The notes beneath the pieces were generated by a model, which saw only the letters and a program-made list of their open reading frames with translations, searched no databases and was not told where the DNA came from. Positions 27,532-36,550 of a stretch of DNA of 64,000 nucleotides are shown here, piece by piece (position 1 is the first letter of the stretch; every line of letters starts with the position of its first letter). Position numbers and translations under genes: made by a program. The stretch is from an uncultured Pseudomonadota bacterium (lineage in GTDB: Bacteria; Myxococcota_A; UBA796; GCA-2862545), in the NCBI GenBank assembly GCA_913061235.1, contig CAJXTB010000006.1:248001-312000 (forward strand), given 5' to 3'.

Positions 27532-30500
27532 CTACAGCTTGTTGGAGCCACCGAATAGGCTGGCAAAGGCGGAGGCATCTGCGCTGCCCATGCGAGAGTG
27601 CATGTCCTTCGCTGTGGTTCCTGCCTTCTTGATGACGCCGCGCATGTTGTTGGCGTGCTTCACAATGGCGACCAAAGAGGCGGCCTCGGCGTCGCTTAGG
27701 TACCACGAGCTCATCATGTCTTCGATGGCTGCTACCCGAGTCACTTCCGGCAGGACCTTCTCCAGCCCAAGGCTCTTGATATTGACGGCAGGCAAGCCGT
27801 CCAAGCTCGTGACTCCGGACAGGAACAGGGCGCGATTGACTGCAGTCTTCTTGGACTGGGCGACTGCACCACGAAGTGCTGCGACACCGCCGCTCACTTG
27901 TTCAACGACTTCTGGAAGGTCGCCCATGGCCTTGCTCTTGGACACCACAACCAAGATGTCGCCGTTCTTCTTTCCGCCGTCGATGAGGCGGTCAATGATG
28001 CCTGCGCGACGCTTACTCGGAGTACCGTCTAGGTTGTTGACGTCGGACACTTGCTCTTCCGCAAGCGTGGCTCCGCTGTCGTTTCCGACTCCGAAGATAC
28101 GGGACAGGCCTTCGCGGTAGGGGACGCCGGCGGATTTGAAGATGGCCTTGATCTTCGTAGAGTTGTCGCCGTCGAAGGCGCCAATGATGGTGTCTGGACC
28201 GCCGTTGACGGTCAACATCACCGTCTTCAGGTCCGCTTGAGTGCCACTGTACCGGAGGACCTCGAAGGCCATGTTCTCGGCTTCACCGGTGCAGAAGCCA
28301 CCGACGAGTACGTTGACCATGTCAGAGCGAACTTCGGGAGCGACCTCTCTGTGGGCGCCGCGAGCGACCTCGGAAATCATCTTGCTCTTGTTGCCGAACA
28401 GCGCGTCCTTGATGGTGAGGTCACCACCAAGGATTCCGAGAACCAAGCTGACCTTGGGGTTGAGCTTGTCTGCCAGGAGTTCACGGACGGCGGAGAACGC
28501 CTCTTGAACCGCTGTGACCTGGTTGACAATCTTCTCCCAGGACAGCTCACCCTTGAACGCTTTCCACGCCAAGTAGGCGGCGAATCCGAATGGACCTGCG
28601 ATTAGGAAGGCCTTCACCGCACCACCGAACAGCGAGATGAGCTGTTCAAGGGCTCCAAGCCCCTTGGTGATTGCGATGATCATGTCGAGCTTGCTGCGCG
28701 ACTTGTTCTTGTTCTCGCCTTCGGCGGCGTTCGCCTTGGACTCCTGGTCATTGGCGACGCTCGCGCCGTCCATTGAGGGAGTTGTCTTGCCGTCGCCTGA
28801 CTTGGACGCGGTCTTGTTGAAGGTCATTTCCTTCTGGGTCTTGCTGGAGTCTTGGCTGCCTGAGCCGCCAATGTCCGCTACAGAAGCCGCCTTCTTTGCG
28901 CTCGGTCCACGGTCTCCGAATCCGTATTCCATGGCCCAGTCGAGGCCTGCGAACTTAGCCAGCTCGTGGTCGAACCCAGGGAACTCGTGTTCAGCGTCGT
29001 AGAAGCTGCCGAGAGAAGCCCTGGTGTAGGGGACAATCTGCAGAGACAGCGTAGGAGTGACCTTGGCGCCGACCTTGAGCTTGCCGTAGAAGCCGTCGTT
29101 CCCGCCACCACCCAGTGTCAGCTCGGGTGCCGTGGAGACGTTGACCGTCAGGATGACTCGGCCCTTGGCGCCAACGGACACCTTGGCAATGGCAGCCCCG
29201 AGGGCGAGGCCCAGCCACGCGGCGACGTTCGCGTCGAATGTTGCTCCCCACTTGGGGGTGACGGTGGTCTCAAAGGCTGGAATGCGTGAGGCTGCGTCGT
29301 CTGCTTTGAGCTTCCAGGTTTCGGTCAGCTTGACGTCTGCCTTGACCGGTAGGGCATCGAGAGCCAGACCGGTTCCCATAGACATGCCGAATTCAACGTT
29401 GACGCCTGGGATACCCACCGGAATCGTGAGGTCGAACAGCTTCATGTTCATTCGGAACAAGTCGCGTGGCTCGACCAAGGTCTGGGAGTAGCTGAGCCAG
29501 CCTTGGAGCACTTCTGGCTCTAGCTTTTCGTCGACCTTGACCGTTCCGCCGCCCTTGATGTTCTTGTTCATCTGGTAGGTGGCGGCAGCGGTGGCCGAGA
29601 AGGTCTTGTCTTCCTTGTAGTCAACGGACAGCTTGCCAGACAGCTTGCGGTCGCCGTCGTCGAAGAACGTCCAGTCGATGGATCCCGAGGCGCTGTAGAG
29701 ATCCTCTCCACCGACGTTTCGCCAGCCGAAGGTGACTTCTGCTTGCTTGACCTTCAGCTCCGGCGCTGTGAGCTTGACGGTGCCAGCCATCTTGGTGAGC
29801 TTGCCGTCCGCCATGTCTGCGGTGAGGCTGGCTCCGGTGATGGTGGCTTTGCCATCCAAGATCGAAATGGGCTTGAGCAGTGTGGCTGTACCGGTCGCTT
29901 TTACGACCTTCTTCAGCTGGAAGTCGTATGTGCCTGCAAGGACGAGACCTGCACGCGGAACGCCGCCGACGCCCAAGCTTCCCTTGAGAGTGCCGGACAG
30001 CGTCTTGAGCATACCGGCCTCATAGGTGGCGGTCGCCGTGGTTCCCTTGAGGATGGTGACGCTTGTGCCAGTGGACGCGGAGATAACTGTCTCGTAGTTG
30101 CGGAGTAGGGTTCCGGTGCCCGTTCCACCGATACCGGCCTTCTCTGACCACGTACCCTTGACCGTTCCTTGGATGAAGTCGCCTTCGGTGTCGTACTGAA
30201 TGACCTGCAGGGTACCGGATATTGATTCGAGGGCGTTGTCTTTGACAACCATGGTGCCCTTTGCCGACTCCAGCCGCAGCTGCTGTTTCGGGAAGTCGAT
30301 GGACTCGGTCAGGCTGACTTCGCCGGTGGCGGACTTCAGCGTGTTCTTGACGAGGTCCAAGTCGAAGTCGCCCGCGATTCCGATGGAGAGGGGGGTCTCT
30401 CCGATTGTTGTGGTGAAGATGCCTCCACCTGTTCCGGCCAGGGCAGTGGCGGTACCCTTCGCGAACGTCAGCTTGCCAGTCGTGCCTTCGTTGACTGTGA

Positions 30501-32541
30501 AGCTCGGACCACCCTCTTCTTGAGAGAGCTTGAAGGGAATCGCTCGGGTCAGCTTTCCGGACGCGGTTCCATCGATCACGCCGCTGGCTGTGCTTGTTCC
30601 TTCAAGATCTACTGTGAGGAACTCACCCACTGTGTCGCGAATCGACAGTGGAATCTTGCCGGCAAAGCCATCTGTCTTGCCGTCCTTGAGGTTGACCGTG
30701 ACGCTGGCGCCCTTCTTGGCGTGCACTTCCCAACCCAGATTGGGCACCGTGTAGACCTGGAAGTCGCGCTTGATGGTGGCAGTTCCGCTCTCCACCGCCA
30801 TCTTTGGGACGAAGCTACCTTGGTCGAAGACCAGTTTTCCTGCCAGCTTCAGGTCCGCCATCGGACCCTCTGCATCTGCGATTGTCACCGTGATGCTTGG
30901 GCCAATCTCGGTGAGGGTATTGCCCTTGAAGGTCGCGGTGAGCGATTCGCCCTTCGCGATGTAGGCGGTCCAGTCGTTCTTAGGACCGAAGTTCTCTTGG
31001 AGGAGGGTCTTTCGGCCTGTCGTGACCTTCGCCGTGCCATCAAAGGTGGTCTTCTCGGCGTCAACCTTGCCCTTGAAGACGACGTTTAGGAGGACGCCTT
31101 CTTTGTCGGTTAGTTCTGCCTTGATGCTGCCGGAGAGGGTCTTGACCTCGTTCTTGGCCATTGTGGCCTTGGCCGTGGCACCCTTTGAGATCGACAGCGT
31201 GTAGGTTTCACCCTTCGCTACCTCAAGGGCTCGCAGCGTGGTCAGATCACCGGTTCCGGAGTCGATCTTGCCGCCGGGCGTGACCACAAGGTCCTTGCAC
31301 ACCACTCGGTAGGTATCGACGTCGTCTACTGGGATGATCAGCGTGGCGGAGCCGGTGAACTTGCGGATCTTGCCGTTGCGCAGCTTGCCGGTACCCGAGA
31401 CGTCTAGAAGTCGAATGCCACCCTTGAGCTTGGCCTCTTTGACTTCGATTGTCCCGGTGAGGTTTCCCTGCTCGTCTTCACCCAGCTTGGCTTTGACGTT
31501 GCCGTCTTCGGAGCTGACGGACGGTGCCTGGTCAGACCCATCTTCATCTTCGGCTTTCAGTCCCTTGGTCTTTTTGTTCGCGCCCTTCTTCTGCTGGACG
31601 ACGCGTGATGACGCGGGTGCGGATGAGCTGCCGGCGATCTTGGCAATACCACCGCGCGCAGCCGCCGCACCGGCGATGTCTGCTTCGCGCTCAAGGGAGC
31701 TGTCCGTGTTGAGATCAGAACCTGCATCGGCGCGGACTCGGCCGGCGCGCTGCTGCACGACGTGTGCGAGCTCGTGGCCGAGAAGCTCCTGTCCGGACGG
31801 ACTCAGTGGGTCGTACTGGCCAGGGGCGAAGAAGAGCTGTTCGCCGCGTGCAAAGGCGAGCGCTCCGATGGCAGGGGCTTCAGGACCGACCAGAACGCGG
31901 ACGCTGCGGAAGCTGACACCGAATGCCGCCTCCATTTTTTCGCGAACAGCTTCGGGTAGCTCGCGCCCACCGGACTGCAGTTGCGGAAGTCGGGGCGCAC
32001 GATGCCCGGCAGCTCTACGCTGGAGGGGAAACACCGACTCGTAGACGTCTACGAGCGAGCGATCCGAGTGCTGTGGCAGCTGCTCGTGAACGGTTGGTTC
32101 AACGATTGTTCGCGACTTAACGGCCTTCCGTTCGGGCGGGGGGCTCCCACTCTTCTTGTCGGCATCAGGGTCCGCAGGAAGTTCTGGGGCTGGTGACGCT
32201 TGGCTGGCTAGCTCGGGAGTAGCCAGAAAGTCGAGTGGCGCGTTTGGCTGACGATTATCGTTTTGTTCGGCCTCTTCCGCGCCACTCTCATGTGTGGGGG
32301 CCACGTCACCCAATGATGGATTGGGAAGTGAAAACAAAACGCTCTGAGTTGCCAAACTCACTGGTGATGCGTGCTCGTCCAAGAAGTCCCGGAGGTGCGT
32401 CTTGTCCAAGTGTTCGTCAAGTTCTGCGGTATCTAGAGGGTTACGCAGCTCGTTAATGCGCCCGCTCTTTCCGCGAGAAACCACGCCGCTCCGCGCTTTG
32501 TCGCGCGCCGTGTCTTGACGTGTTGTGGTCTTTACCAGCAC
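27532..32541 (-). CDS. Giant DUF4157 (eCIS-core domain) protein, possible polymorphic effector
   Basis: About 1669 residues from the GTG at 32541, chosen because AAAGGA lies 8-10 bases upstream and an earlier ATG would run into the divergent gene. The N-terminus is disordered. The DUF4157 domain lies near residues 190-285: LPEAVREKMEAAFGVSFRSV, then the metallopeptidase-like GHELAHVVQQRAGR and the ER-EAD motif. From about 350 to 1100 come many glycine-rich beta segments of the form F-G-(T/A)-A-L. A hydrophobic stretch (LISLFGGAVKAFLIAGPFGF) lies near 1300, and the last 350 residues are unrecognised. DUF4157 proteins are often cargo or toxins associated with contractile injection systems. No such apparatus is seen in this window. 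Confidence 0.85.
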   Translation of the reverse strand: MLVKTTTRQDTARDKARSGVVSRGKSGRINELRNPLDTAELDEHLDKTHLRDFLDEHASPVSLATQSVLFSLPNPSLGDVAPTHESGAEEAEQNDNRQPNAPLDFLATPELASQASPAPELPADPDADKKSGSPPPERKAVKSRTIVEPTVHEQLPQHSDRSLVDVYESVFPLQRRAAGHRAPRLPQLQSGGRELPEAVREKMEAAFGVSFRSVRVLVGPEAPAIGALAFARGEQLFFAPGQYDPLSPSGQELLGHELAHVVQQRAGRVRADAGSDLNTDSSLEREADIAGAAAARGGIAKIAGSSSAPASSRVVQQKKGANKKTKGLKAEDEDGSDQAPSVSSEDGNVKAKLGEDEQGNLTGTIEVKEAKLKGGIRLLDVSGTGKLRNGKIRKFTGSATLIIPVDDVDTYRVVCKDLVVTPGGKIDSGTGDLTTLRALEVAKGETYTLSISKGATAKATMAKNEVKTLSGSIKAELTDKEGVLLNVVFKGKVDAEKTTFDGTAKVTTGRKTLLQENFGPKNDWTAYIAKGESLTATFKGNTLTEIGPSITVTIADAEGPMADLKLAGKLVFDQGSFVPKMAVESGTATIKRDFQVYTVPNLGWEVHAKKGASVTVNLKDGKTDGFAGKIPLSIRDTVGEFLTVDLEGTSTASGVIDGTASGKLTRAIPFKLSQEEGGPSFTVNEGTTGKLTFAKGTATALAGTGGGIFTTTIGETPLSIGIAGDFDLDLVKNTLKSATGEVSLTESIDFPKQQLRLESAKGTMVVKDNALESISGTLQVIQYDTEGDFIQGTVKGTWSEKAGIGGTGTGTLLRNYETVISASTGTSVTILKGTTATATYEAGMLKTLSGTLKGSLGVGGVPRAGLVLAGTYDFQLKKVVKATGTATLLKPISILDGKATITGASLTADMADGKLTKMAGTVKLTAPELKVKQAEVTFGWRNVGGEDLYSASGSIDWTFFDDGDRKLSGKLSVDYKEDKTFSATAAATYQMNKNIKGGGTVKVDEKLEPEVLQGWLSYSQTLVEPRDLFRMNMKLFDLTIPVGIPGVNVEFGMSMGTGLALDALPVKADVKLTETWKLKADDAASRIPAFETTVTPKWGATFDANVAAWLGLALGAAIAKVSVGAKGRVILTVNVSTAPELTLGGGGNDGFYGKLKVGAKVTPTLSLQIVPYTRASLGSFYDAEHEFPGFDHELAKFAGLDWAMEYGFGDRGPSAKKAASVADIGGSGSQDSSKTQKEMTFNKTASKSGDGKTTPSMDGASVANDQESKANAAEGENKNKSRSKLDMIIAITKGLGALEQLISLFGGAVKAFLIAGPFGFAAYLAWKAFKGELSWEKIVNQVTAVQEAFSAVRELLADKLNPKVSLVLGILGGDLTIKDALFGNKSKMISEVARGAHREVAPEVRSDMVNVLVGGFCTGEAENMAFEVLRYSGTQADLKTVMLTVNGGPDTIIGAFDGDNSTKIKAIFKSAGVPYREGLSRIFGVGNDSGATLAEEQVSDVNNLDGTPSKRRAGIIDRLIDGGKKNGDILVVVSKSKAMGDLPEVVEQVSGGVAALRGAVAQSKKTAVNRALFLSGVTSLDGLPAVNIKSLGLEKVLPEVTRVAAIEDMMSSWYLSDAEAASLVAIVKHANNMRGVIKKAGTTAKDMHSRMGSADASAFASLFGGSNKL

Positions 32542-32647
32542 CCGGAGTACCGTCCTTTGTCCCCATGCCGGTGGGGGTGGCGAAGTATAGTCACCAGAAG
32601 TGGGCCGACAACCTATGCGGTCCGTCTTCCAACACTTTGGAGTCTTC

Positions 32648-32902
32648 ATGTCCCTCGACGATCAGTTCACCGATGCCCAGGCCCGCGTAAAAACCCTCAC
32701 CAGTCGTCCAAGCAATGAAGACTTGTTGTCTCTGTACGCGCTGTACAAGCAGGCGACTGCGGGCGATGTCTCGGGCAAGAAGCCGGGCATGTTCGATCTC
32801 AAGGGACGCGCCAAGTACGAGGCGTGGTCCAGCAAGAGCGGCTTGACCAATGACGCGGCCAAGAATGAGTACCTTGCCCTCGTGAATAAGCTCACAGCGT
32901 AG
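32648..32902 (+). CDS. Acyl-CoA-binding protein
   Basis: This 84-residue four-helix cytoplasmic protein binds long-chain acyl-CoA esters. SLYALYKQATAGDVSGKKPG, FDLKGRAKYEAWSSKSGL and NEYLALVNKL are the family signature (the YKQAT-GD and K--AW motifs). The ATG at 32648 was chosen because GGAG precedes it and the family begins near SLDDQFTDA. It diverges from the DUF4157 gene, leaving about 106 bases for two promoters. A hairpin follows the stop. Confidence 0.94.
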   Translation: MSLDDQFTDAQARVKTLTSRPSNEDLLSLYALYKQATAGDVSGKKPGMFDLKGRAKYEAWSSKSGLTNDAAKNEYLALVNKLTA

Positions 32903-32921
32903 CCCTGACACTCTGTCAGGG
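32903..32921 (+). terminator. Hairpin after the acyl-CoA-binding protein gene
   Basis: CCCTGACA-CTC-TGTCAGGG is a perfect 8-pair stem starting just after the stop codon. GATTTCC follows, a weak T-tract. Confidence 0.65.
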
Positions 32922-33036
32922 GATTTCCTGACGAGGTGGGGCGTTGTGACATCCTGTCCATAGATTCGCCGTGACCCCAGCGTTCGCGGCGTTTTAGCGT
33001 TGGCCGGGGGTTTGCACTAAGGTCTTTGGAGGTCTG

Positions 33037-33762
33037 GTGCGTATTCGTGTAGGCACATTGCTGTTTGGAGTCGGTGGCTTGGCGGCGCTGATCGGCGTTT
33101 GGCGATTGGTTGATGCCGATCGAGAGCCGGCGCCAGTGCCAGAAAGTGCAAGCGCATCAGACGTTGAGCAGGTGGTCCATGTGCTTGCTGCGATTCATGC
33201 GGTGGCCTCTCGCCCCGTTGTGGTGCCAGAAGTGGATCGAAGCTTCGGTCTCGCCGCAGCCAACACGGCAAACCGACAGCTGACCCGACCTCTGACCGGT
33301 TTTCGCGATGATTGTAGCGGCTACGTCTCAGCGGTCATGACCGAGGAAGGACTCGAGATGGATGGCCGAGTCATTACCATCTACGAGCGTGCCGTTCTCA
33401 ACGATGCCATTCACTGGGATTTGGTGCCCATCGCCGGCGATTTGGTGTTTTTCGATGACACCCACGACCGCAACAACAATGGTTTGTTGGACGATGACCT
33501 TACCCACATCGGCATTGTGCTCGATGTCGAACCCGATGGAACCGTCGTATTTGGCCATGCGGGATTGTCATCTGGCCGTGGGGTGGGGCGTCTAAACCTG
33601 TTCACGCCCGGTATGCGAGACCGATCCGATGGTGAACGCGTCAACTCCATCTTGCGTTCGCCCAAGGCATGGGACCCGCCTGGAGCGGTTCATCTGGCCG
33701 GCGAATTGTTTGCGGGCTTTGCCCGGGTCGATCCAGACTTAGACTGGACGACCGACCCGTAG
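33037..33762 (+). CDS. Membrane-anchored NlpC/P60- or CHAP-like hydrolase
   Basis: The protein has 241 residues, GTG start with GGAGGT upstream. Residues 5-25 form an N-terminal membrane anchor or uncleaved signal (VGTLLFGVGGLAALIGVW). The catalytic Cys93 is in RDDCSGYVSAVM and His157 in DLTHIGIVLDV, with PIAGDLVFFD between them: the layout of papain-like cell-wall peptidases and amidases. An insertion HDRNNNGLLDDD just before the His resembles a Ca-binding loop. Periplasmic peptidoglycan cleavage is inferred from the family. Confidence 0.8.
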   Translation: MRIRVGTLLFGVGGLAALIGVWRLVDADREPAPVPESASASDVEQVVHVLAAIHAVASRPVVVPEVDRSFGLAAANTANRQLTRPLTGFRDDCSGYVSAVMTEEGLEMDGRVITIYERAVLNDAIHWDLVPIAGDLVFFDDTHDRNNNGLLDDDLTHIGIVLDVEPDGTVVFGHAGLSSGRGVGRLNLFTPGMRDRSDGERVNSILRSPKAWDPPGAVHLAGELFAGFARVDPDLDWTTDP

Positions 33763-33771
33763 CAAGCGGCG

Positions 33772-34485
33772 CTATTGAGGCCGGCAAACGCCCATACGCG
33801 CGTTGCAGCGGATGGACGCGTTGCTGCCTTCACGGACCGTGATGCGGTCAACGGAGACAGCGTCTTGGCCTGGGAAGGTGACTTCGATGTCGTAGCGCCC
33901 CGCTGGGACATTGCCGGGAACGGTGTACCGGCGACCGCCACCAATCAGAACAACAGTGCCCTCGCCGTCTAGCGAGACGTAGCTGTCGGAAGATGGTGCT
34001 GGCTCCGGCTCTGCGGCCGGCGCGCTGAACGGTGCCGGCTCGGGCCGTGGGTCTGGACGGGCGACGGGTGACGGCTCCGGACGCGGATCGGGTCGTGTGA
34101 CTGGAGACGGCGTGGGACTCGGGCTTGCCACGGTCGGCACTGGATTAGGAGTGGCCGCCTCAGTGTCGGCTTGAGGCTCGGTGTCTTCGTCGACTTCTGT
34201 GTCTGCTTCAGAATCCAATTCTGCTTCAGAATCCAATTCTGTGTCCGGTTCCGCTTCTGTCTCGGCAGCGGGCTCTGGGTCGGGCAGTACAGGAGTTGGA
34301 TCCACTATTGGGAAATCTTCGGGTTGGAACTCGTACCCGCTCGGATTGGAAGCCGTTCCGTACCAGAGGAATGCTCCACCGCCGAGGGCTCCGACGAGCC
34401 CGAGGCCGATACCACCAATGAGCAAAATGCCGAGACAGCCTACGCATCCCAACAATTTGGCGCTGCCACTCTTCTTCTCGCTCAT
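33772..34485 (-). CDS. Pro/Glu-rich membrane-anchored protein with C-terminal beta domain
   Basis: The protein has 237 residues. The N-terminal helix KLLGCVGCLGILLIGGIGLGLVGALGG starts with the GC-GCLG motif also seen at 18036-18359. A long low-complexity stalk follows (ETEAEPDTELDSEAELDSEA, then TRPDPRPEPSP repeats), then a C-terminal beta domain at about 165-237 (TVVLIGGGRRYTVPGNVPAG) with PEGA-like character, ending in a two-Cys segment. It is convergent to the hydrolase at 33037, with 9 bases between stops. A periplasmic stalked protein of unknown role. Confidence 0.75.
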   Translation of the reverse strand: MSEKKSGSAKLLGCVGCLGILLIGGIGLGLVGALGGGAFLWYGTASNPSGYEFQPEDFPIVDPTPVLPDPEPAAETEAEPDTELDSEAELDSEADTEVDEDTEPQADTEAATPNPVPTVASPSPTPSPVTRPDPRPEPSPVARPDPRPEPAPFSAPAAEPEPAPSSDSYVSLDGEGTVVLIGGGRRYTVPGNVPAGRYDIEVTFPGQDAVSVDRITVREGSNASIRCNARMGVCRPQ

Positions 34486-34548
34486 AGTGTCCTCCGAACC
34501 GGCGCACGGTTAGCCTTGCAAGACCCATTGTGCAATTTGAGGTGTCTT

Positions 34549-34950
34549 GTGAACCACACAGATTTTGCGGCTGCGACATTCTTCGGCCAATGCCCGAACT
34601 GCGCCGAAGCGCCCATGTTTAGCGGCTGGGTGACCATGCGAGAGGTGTGTGAACACTGCGGTGCACGTTTTGAACGCTGGCCGGGAGCAGCCCATGGGTC
34701 CGTCGCATTCGGGTATGGGGTGGGTGCTGGGGTAGCGGCAGTCGTGTTGGTGTTCCTCTGGTCCATTGGACGGCTTGGCGAGCATGCAGAGTTCACCATT
34801 GCTGGGGTGGCCGTTGTGGCTACCCTTGTGACGTATCGCCCCGTGAAAGGGTGGTGGATCGCTGTGCTGCATTCCATGGGGTACGTCTTTCCAGACCCTC
34901 CGGAGGCGCCACAGGCCATTCCATCAGAGGTCGCCGGAAGTGGTGCATAG
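34549..34950 (+). CDS. DUF983-like zinc-ribbon membrane protein
   Basis: The protein has 133 residues from GTG 34549, which GAGG precedes; the longer upstream frame would lie antisense to the stalk protein. CPNC (residues 16-19) and CEHC (36-39) form a short zinc ribbon separated by MFSGWVTMRE, followed by two membrane helices (GYGVGAGVAAVVLVFLW and FTIAGVAVVATLVTY). That is the DUF983 layout. Its function is unknown. Confidence 0.75.
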   Translation: MNHTDFAAATFFGQCPNCAEAPMFSGWVTMREVCEHCGARFERWPGAAHGSVAFGYGVGAGVAAVVLVFLWSIGRLGEHAEFTIAGVAVVATLVTYRPVKGWWIAVLHSMGYVFPDPPEAPQAIPSEVAGSGA

Positions 34951-35126
34951 CCCCGTGGGTTGCGTAAACACTTTCCTCATTTGGCCCGACTTCTAGGGCC
35001 TCTTTGGGCAGACGGAGACACAAGTCGAAGATGACTTCCTGTCCGTAGACGTCTTGCCGTGCCATACTGCGGTCAAGAGGGGGCACTCGGCACCCTTGTG
35101 ACAGCCTGTCTGGAGCTGGGAAGGAA

Positions 35127-35915
35127 ATGGGTAGCAAGCTGTTTGTCGGAGGCCTACCGTGGGCGACCGACGAAGCGGGTCTTAGAACGGCGTTTGAGAG
35201 CTTCGGCAGTGTTGCCGACGTTAAGGTGATTCTTGATCGCGAAACCGGACGGTCTCGTGGGTTTGGATTCGTAACGTTTGGAACACCGGAAGAGGCACAA
35301 GCTGCCATCGCCGGAATGGAAGGTAGTGAACTCGACGGTCGTCGAATCACCGTTCGTGTCGCTGAAGAGCGCGCGGGTGGCGGTGGTGGTGGCGGGCATC
35401 GTCCGGGTGGACCGCCCCGTGGTCCACGCCGTGGTCCACCATCCACTCCGGCACCGACATACCGTCGCGGCGGAGGTCCTCCGAGCCGTGGTGGTGAATA
35501 CGGCGACCGACGTGGTCCTGGCGGCCCCGGAGGTCCTGGTGGCCCCGGTGGTGCCGGTGCACCTCGCTACGGTGGCGATTCCGGCTACCGGTCGGACTCG
35601 GGGCCACCACGTGGTCGTGGTCCTGGCGGTCCTCCGGGTCGTGGCGGTCCTCCGGGTCGTGGCGGTCCTCCGGGTCGTGGCGGTCCTCCAGGTCGTGGCG
35701 GTCCTCCAGGTCGTGGCGGTCCTCCGGGTCGTGATGGTGGAGGCTTCGGCGGCGGTGCTGCTGAGCCCGAACAAGAGTGGGACGAGCGCAAGCGCCGCAA
35801 GGGCCCGAAGCGCAAAGAGAAGTCGGCGGACGAGCGCGATTCGCGCGGACCCCGCGGGCGTGCTGCTGCTCCCAAGCGTGGCAAGATCGAAATCTTCGAT
35901 GATGATGACTACTAG
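35127..35915 (+). CDS. RRM RNA-binding protein with Arg-Gly-Pro-rich tail
   Basis: The protein has 262 residues. Residues 1-80 are one RNA recognition motif: RNP-2 LFVGGLPW and RNP-1 RSRGFGFVTF, with DG-R--V-VA at the end. The tail is a long low-complexity region of G-P-G and GRGGPP units, then a basic segment KRRKGPKRKEKSADERD and an acidic end DDDDY. Bacterial RRM proteins bind single-stranded RNA and are often cold-shock related. The RGG-like tail suggests multivalent RNA binding. The ribosome site GGAAGGAA abuts the ATG. A strong terminator follows. Confidence 0.93.
   Translation: MGSKLFVGGLPWATDEAGLRTAFESFGSVADVKVILDRETGRSRGFGFVTFGTPEEAQAAIAGMEGSELDGRRITVRVAEERAGGGGGGGHRPGGPPRGPRRGPPSTPAPTYRRGGGPPSRGGEYGDRRGPGGPGGPGGPGGAGAPRYGGDSGYRSDSGPPRGRGPGGPPGRGGPPGRGGPPGRGGPPGRGGPPGRGGPPGRDGGGFGGGAAEPEQEWDERKRRKGPKRKEKSADERDSRGPRGRAAAPKRGKIEIFDDDDY
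35625..35732 (+). repeat. 18-bp tandem repeat, six units, coding GRGGPP
   Basis: GGCGGTCCTCCGGGTCGT repeats six times almost perfectly within the RRM gene tail. It is in frame, so copy-number change would alter tail length only. Confidence 0.9.
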
Positions 35916-35955
35916 GCCACTTCGGTAGCGGCCTCGCCGCTCTTTGGTGCTTTTT

Positions 35956-35989
35956 CGACCCACTGTTTCGCTCTGCGGACAGTGGGTCG
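35956..35989 (+). terminator. Rho-independent terminator after the RRM gene
   Basis: CGACCCACTGT pairs perfectly with ACAGTGGGTCG (11 pairs, 12-base loop), then TTTGTTTT. Confidence 0.93.
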
Positions 35990-36047
35990 TTTGTTTTGGG
36001 TGGCGCGCTTGGGGCCGTCCATCTACAGGGGCGTCTAAGGAGGCGTA

Positions 36048-36536
36048 ATGTCTGACGTGATTGGCGATGGAAAGGTCGTAAGCATCCACTTTACTCTGCA
36101 AGCGGAGGGCCAGACCTTGGACACCACGCAAGACGGCGAACCGTTGCTGTACTTGCATGGCGTTGGTGGGGTTGTGCCGGGCCTTGAAGCGGCATTGGTT
36201 GGTAAGTCGGTTGGCGACCATGTAGTGACCACGGTTGACCCGGCAGATGGGTACGGCGACCGCAAGGACGAGCCCGCGATGCGGGTCCCCCGAAACCAAT
36301 TTCCAGCTGATTTCCCAGCTCAGCCTGGCATGCCGGTCGGCGGGGAAGATGAAGAGGGCAATGTCTTTAGCTACTGGATCACCCACGTCGAAGACGACCA
36401 CGTGGTCGTCGACCCTAATCATCCACTCGCAGGTGTGAGCCTAGAGTTTGATGTACGAGTCATTGAGATCCGTGATGCCACCGCATCAGAGATGGAACAT
36501 GGTCACCCGCACGGTCCTGGCGGAGCCCACCACTAA
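36048..36536 (+). CDS. slyD: FKBP-type peptidyl-prolyl isomerase, SlyD-like
   Basis: The protein has 162 residues. The FKBP core is split by an insert-in-flap chaperone domain as in SlyD: HFTLQAEGQTLDTTQDGEPL, then GVVPGLEAALVGKSVGD, then the insert from DPADGYGDR to VVVDPNHPLAG, then LEFDVRVIEIRDA. The tail is His-rich (HGHPHGPGGAHH), as in SlyD metal binding. It catalyses proline isomerisation and assists folding in the cytoplasm. The ribosome site AAGGAGG precedes the ATG. The mltG gene starts 14 bases later, a probable operon. Confidence 0.94.
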   Translation: MSDVIGDGKVVSIHFTLQAEGQTLDTTQDGEPLLYLHGVGGVVPGLEAALVGKSVGDHVVTTVDPADGYGDRKDEPAMRVPRNQFPADFPAQPGMPVGGEDEEGNVFSYWITHVEDDHVVVDPNHPLAGVSLEFDVRVIEIRDATASEMEHGHPHGPGGAHH

Positions 36537-36550
36537 TCGAGAGGGTTGTG

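Noticed and set aside
26999-28120. 373-codon plus-strand frame across the end of the DUF4157 gene and its companion
   Set aside because: It is antisense to two well-supported genes and Ser/Arg-rich, as expected of a shadow.
34820-35446. Minus-strand frame with a protein-like segment starting MARQDVYGQEV near 35065
   Set aside because: It overlaps the DUF983-like and RRM genes on the other strand; I see no ribosome site and no family.
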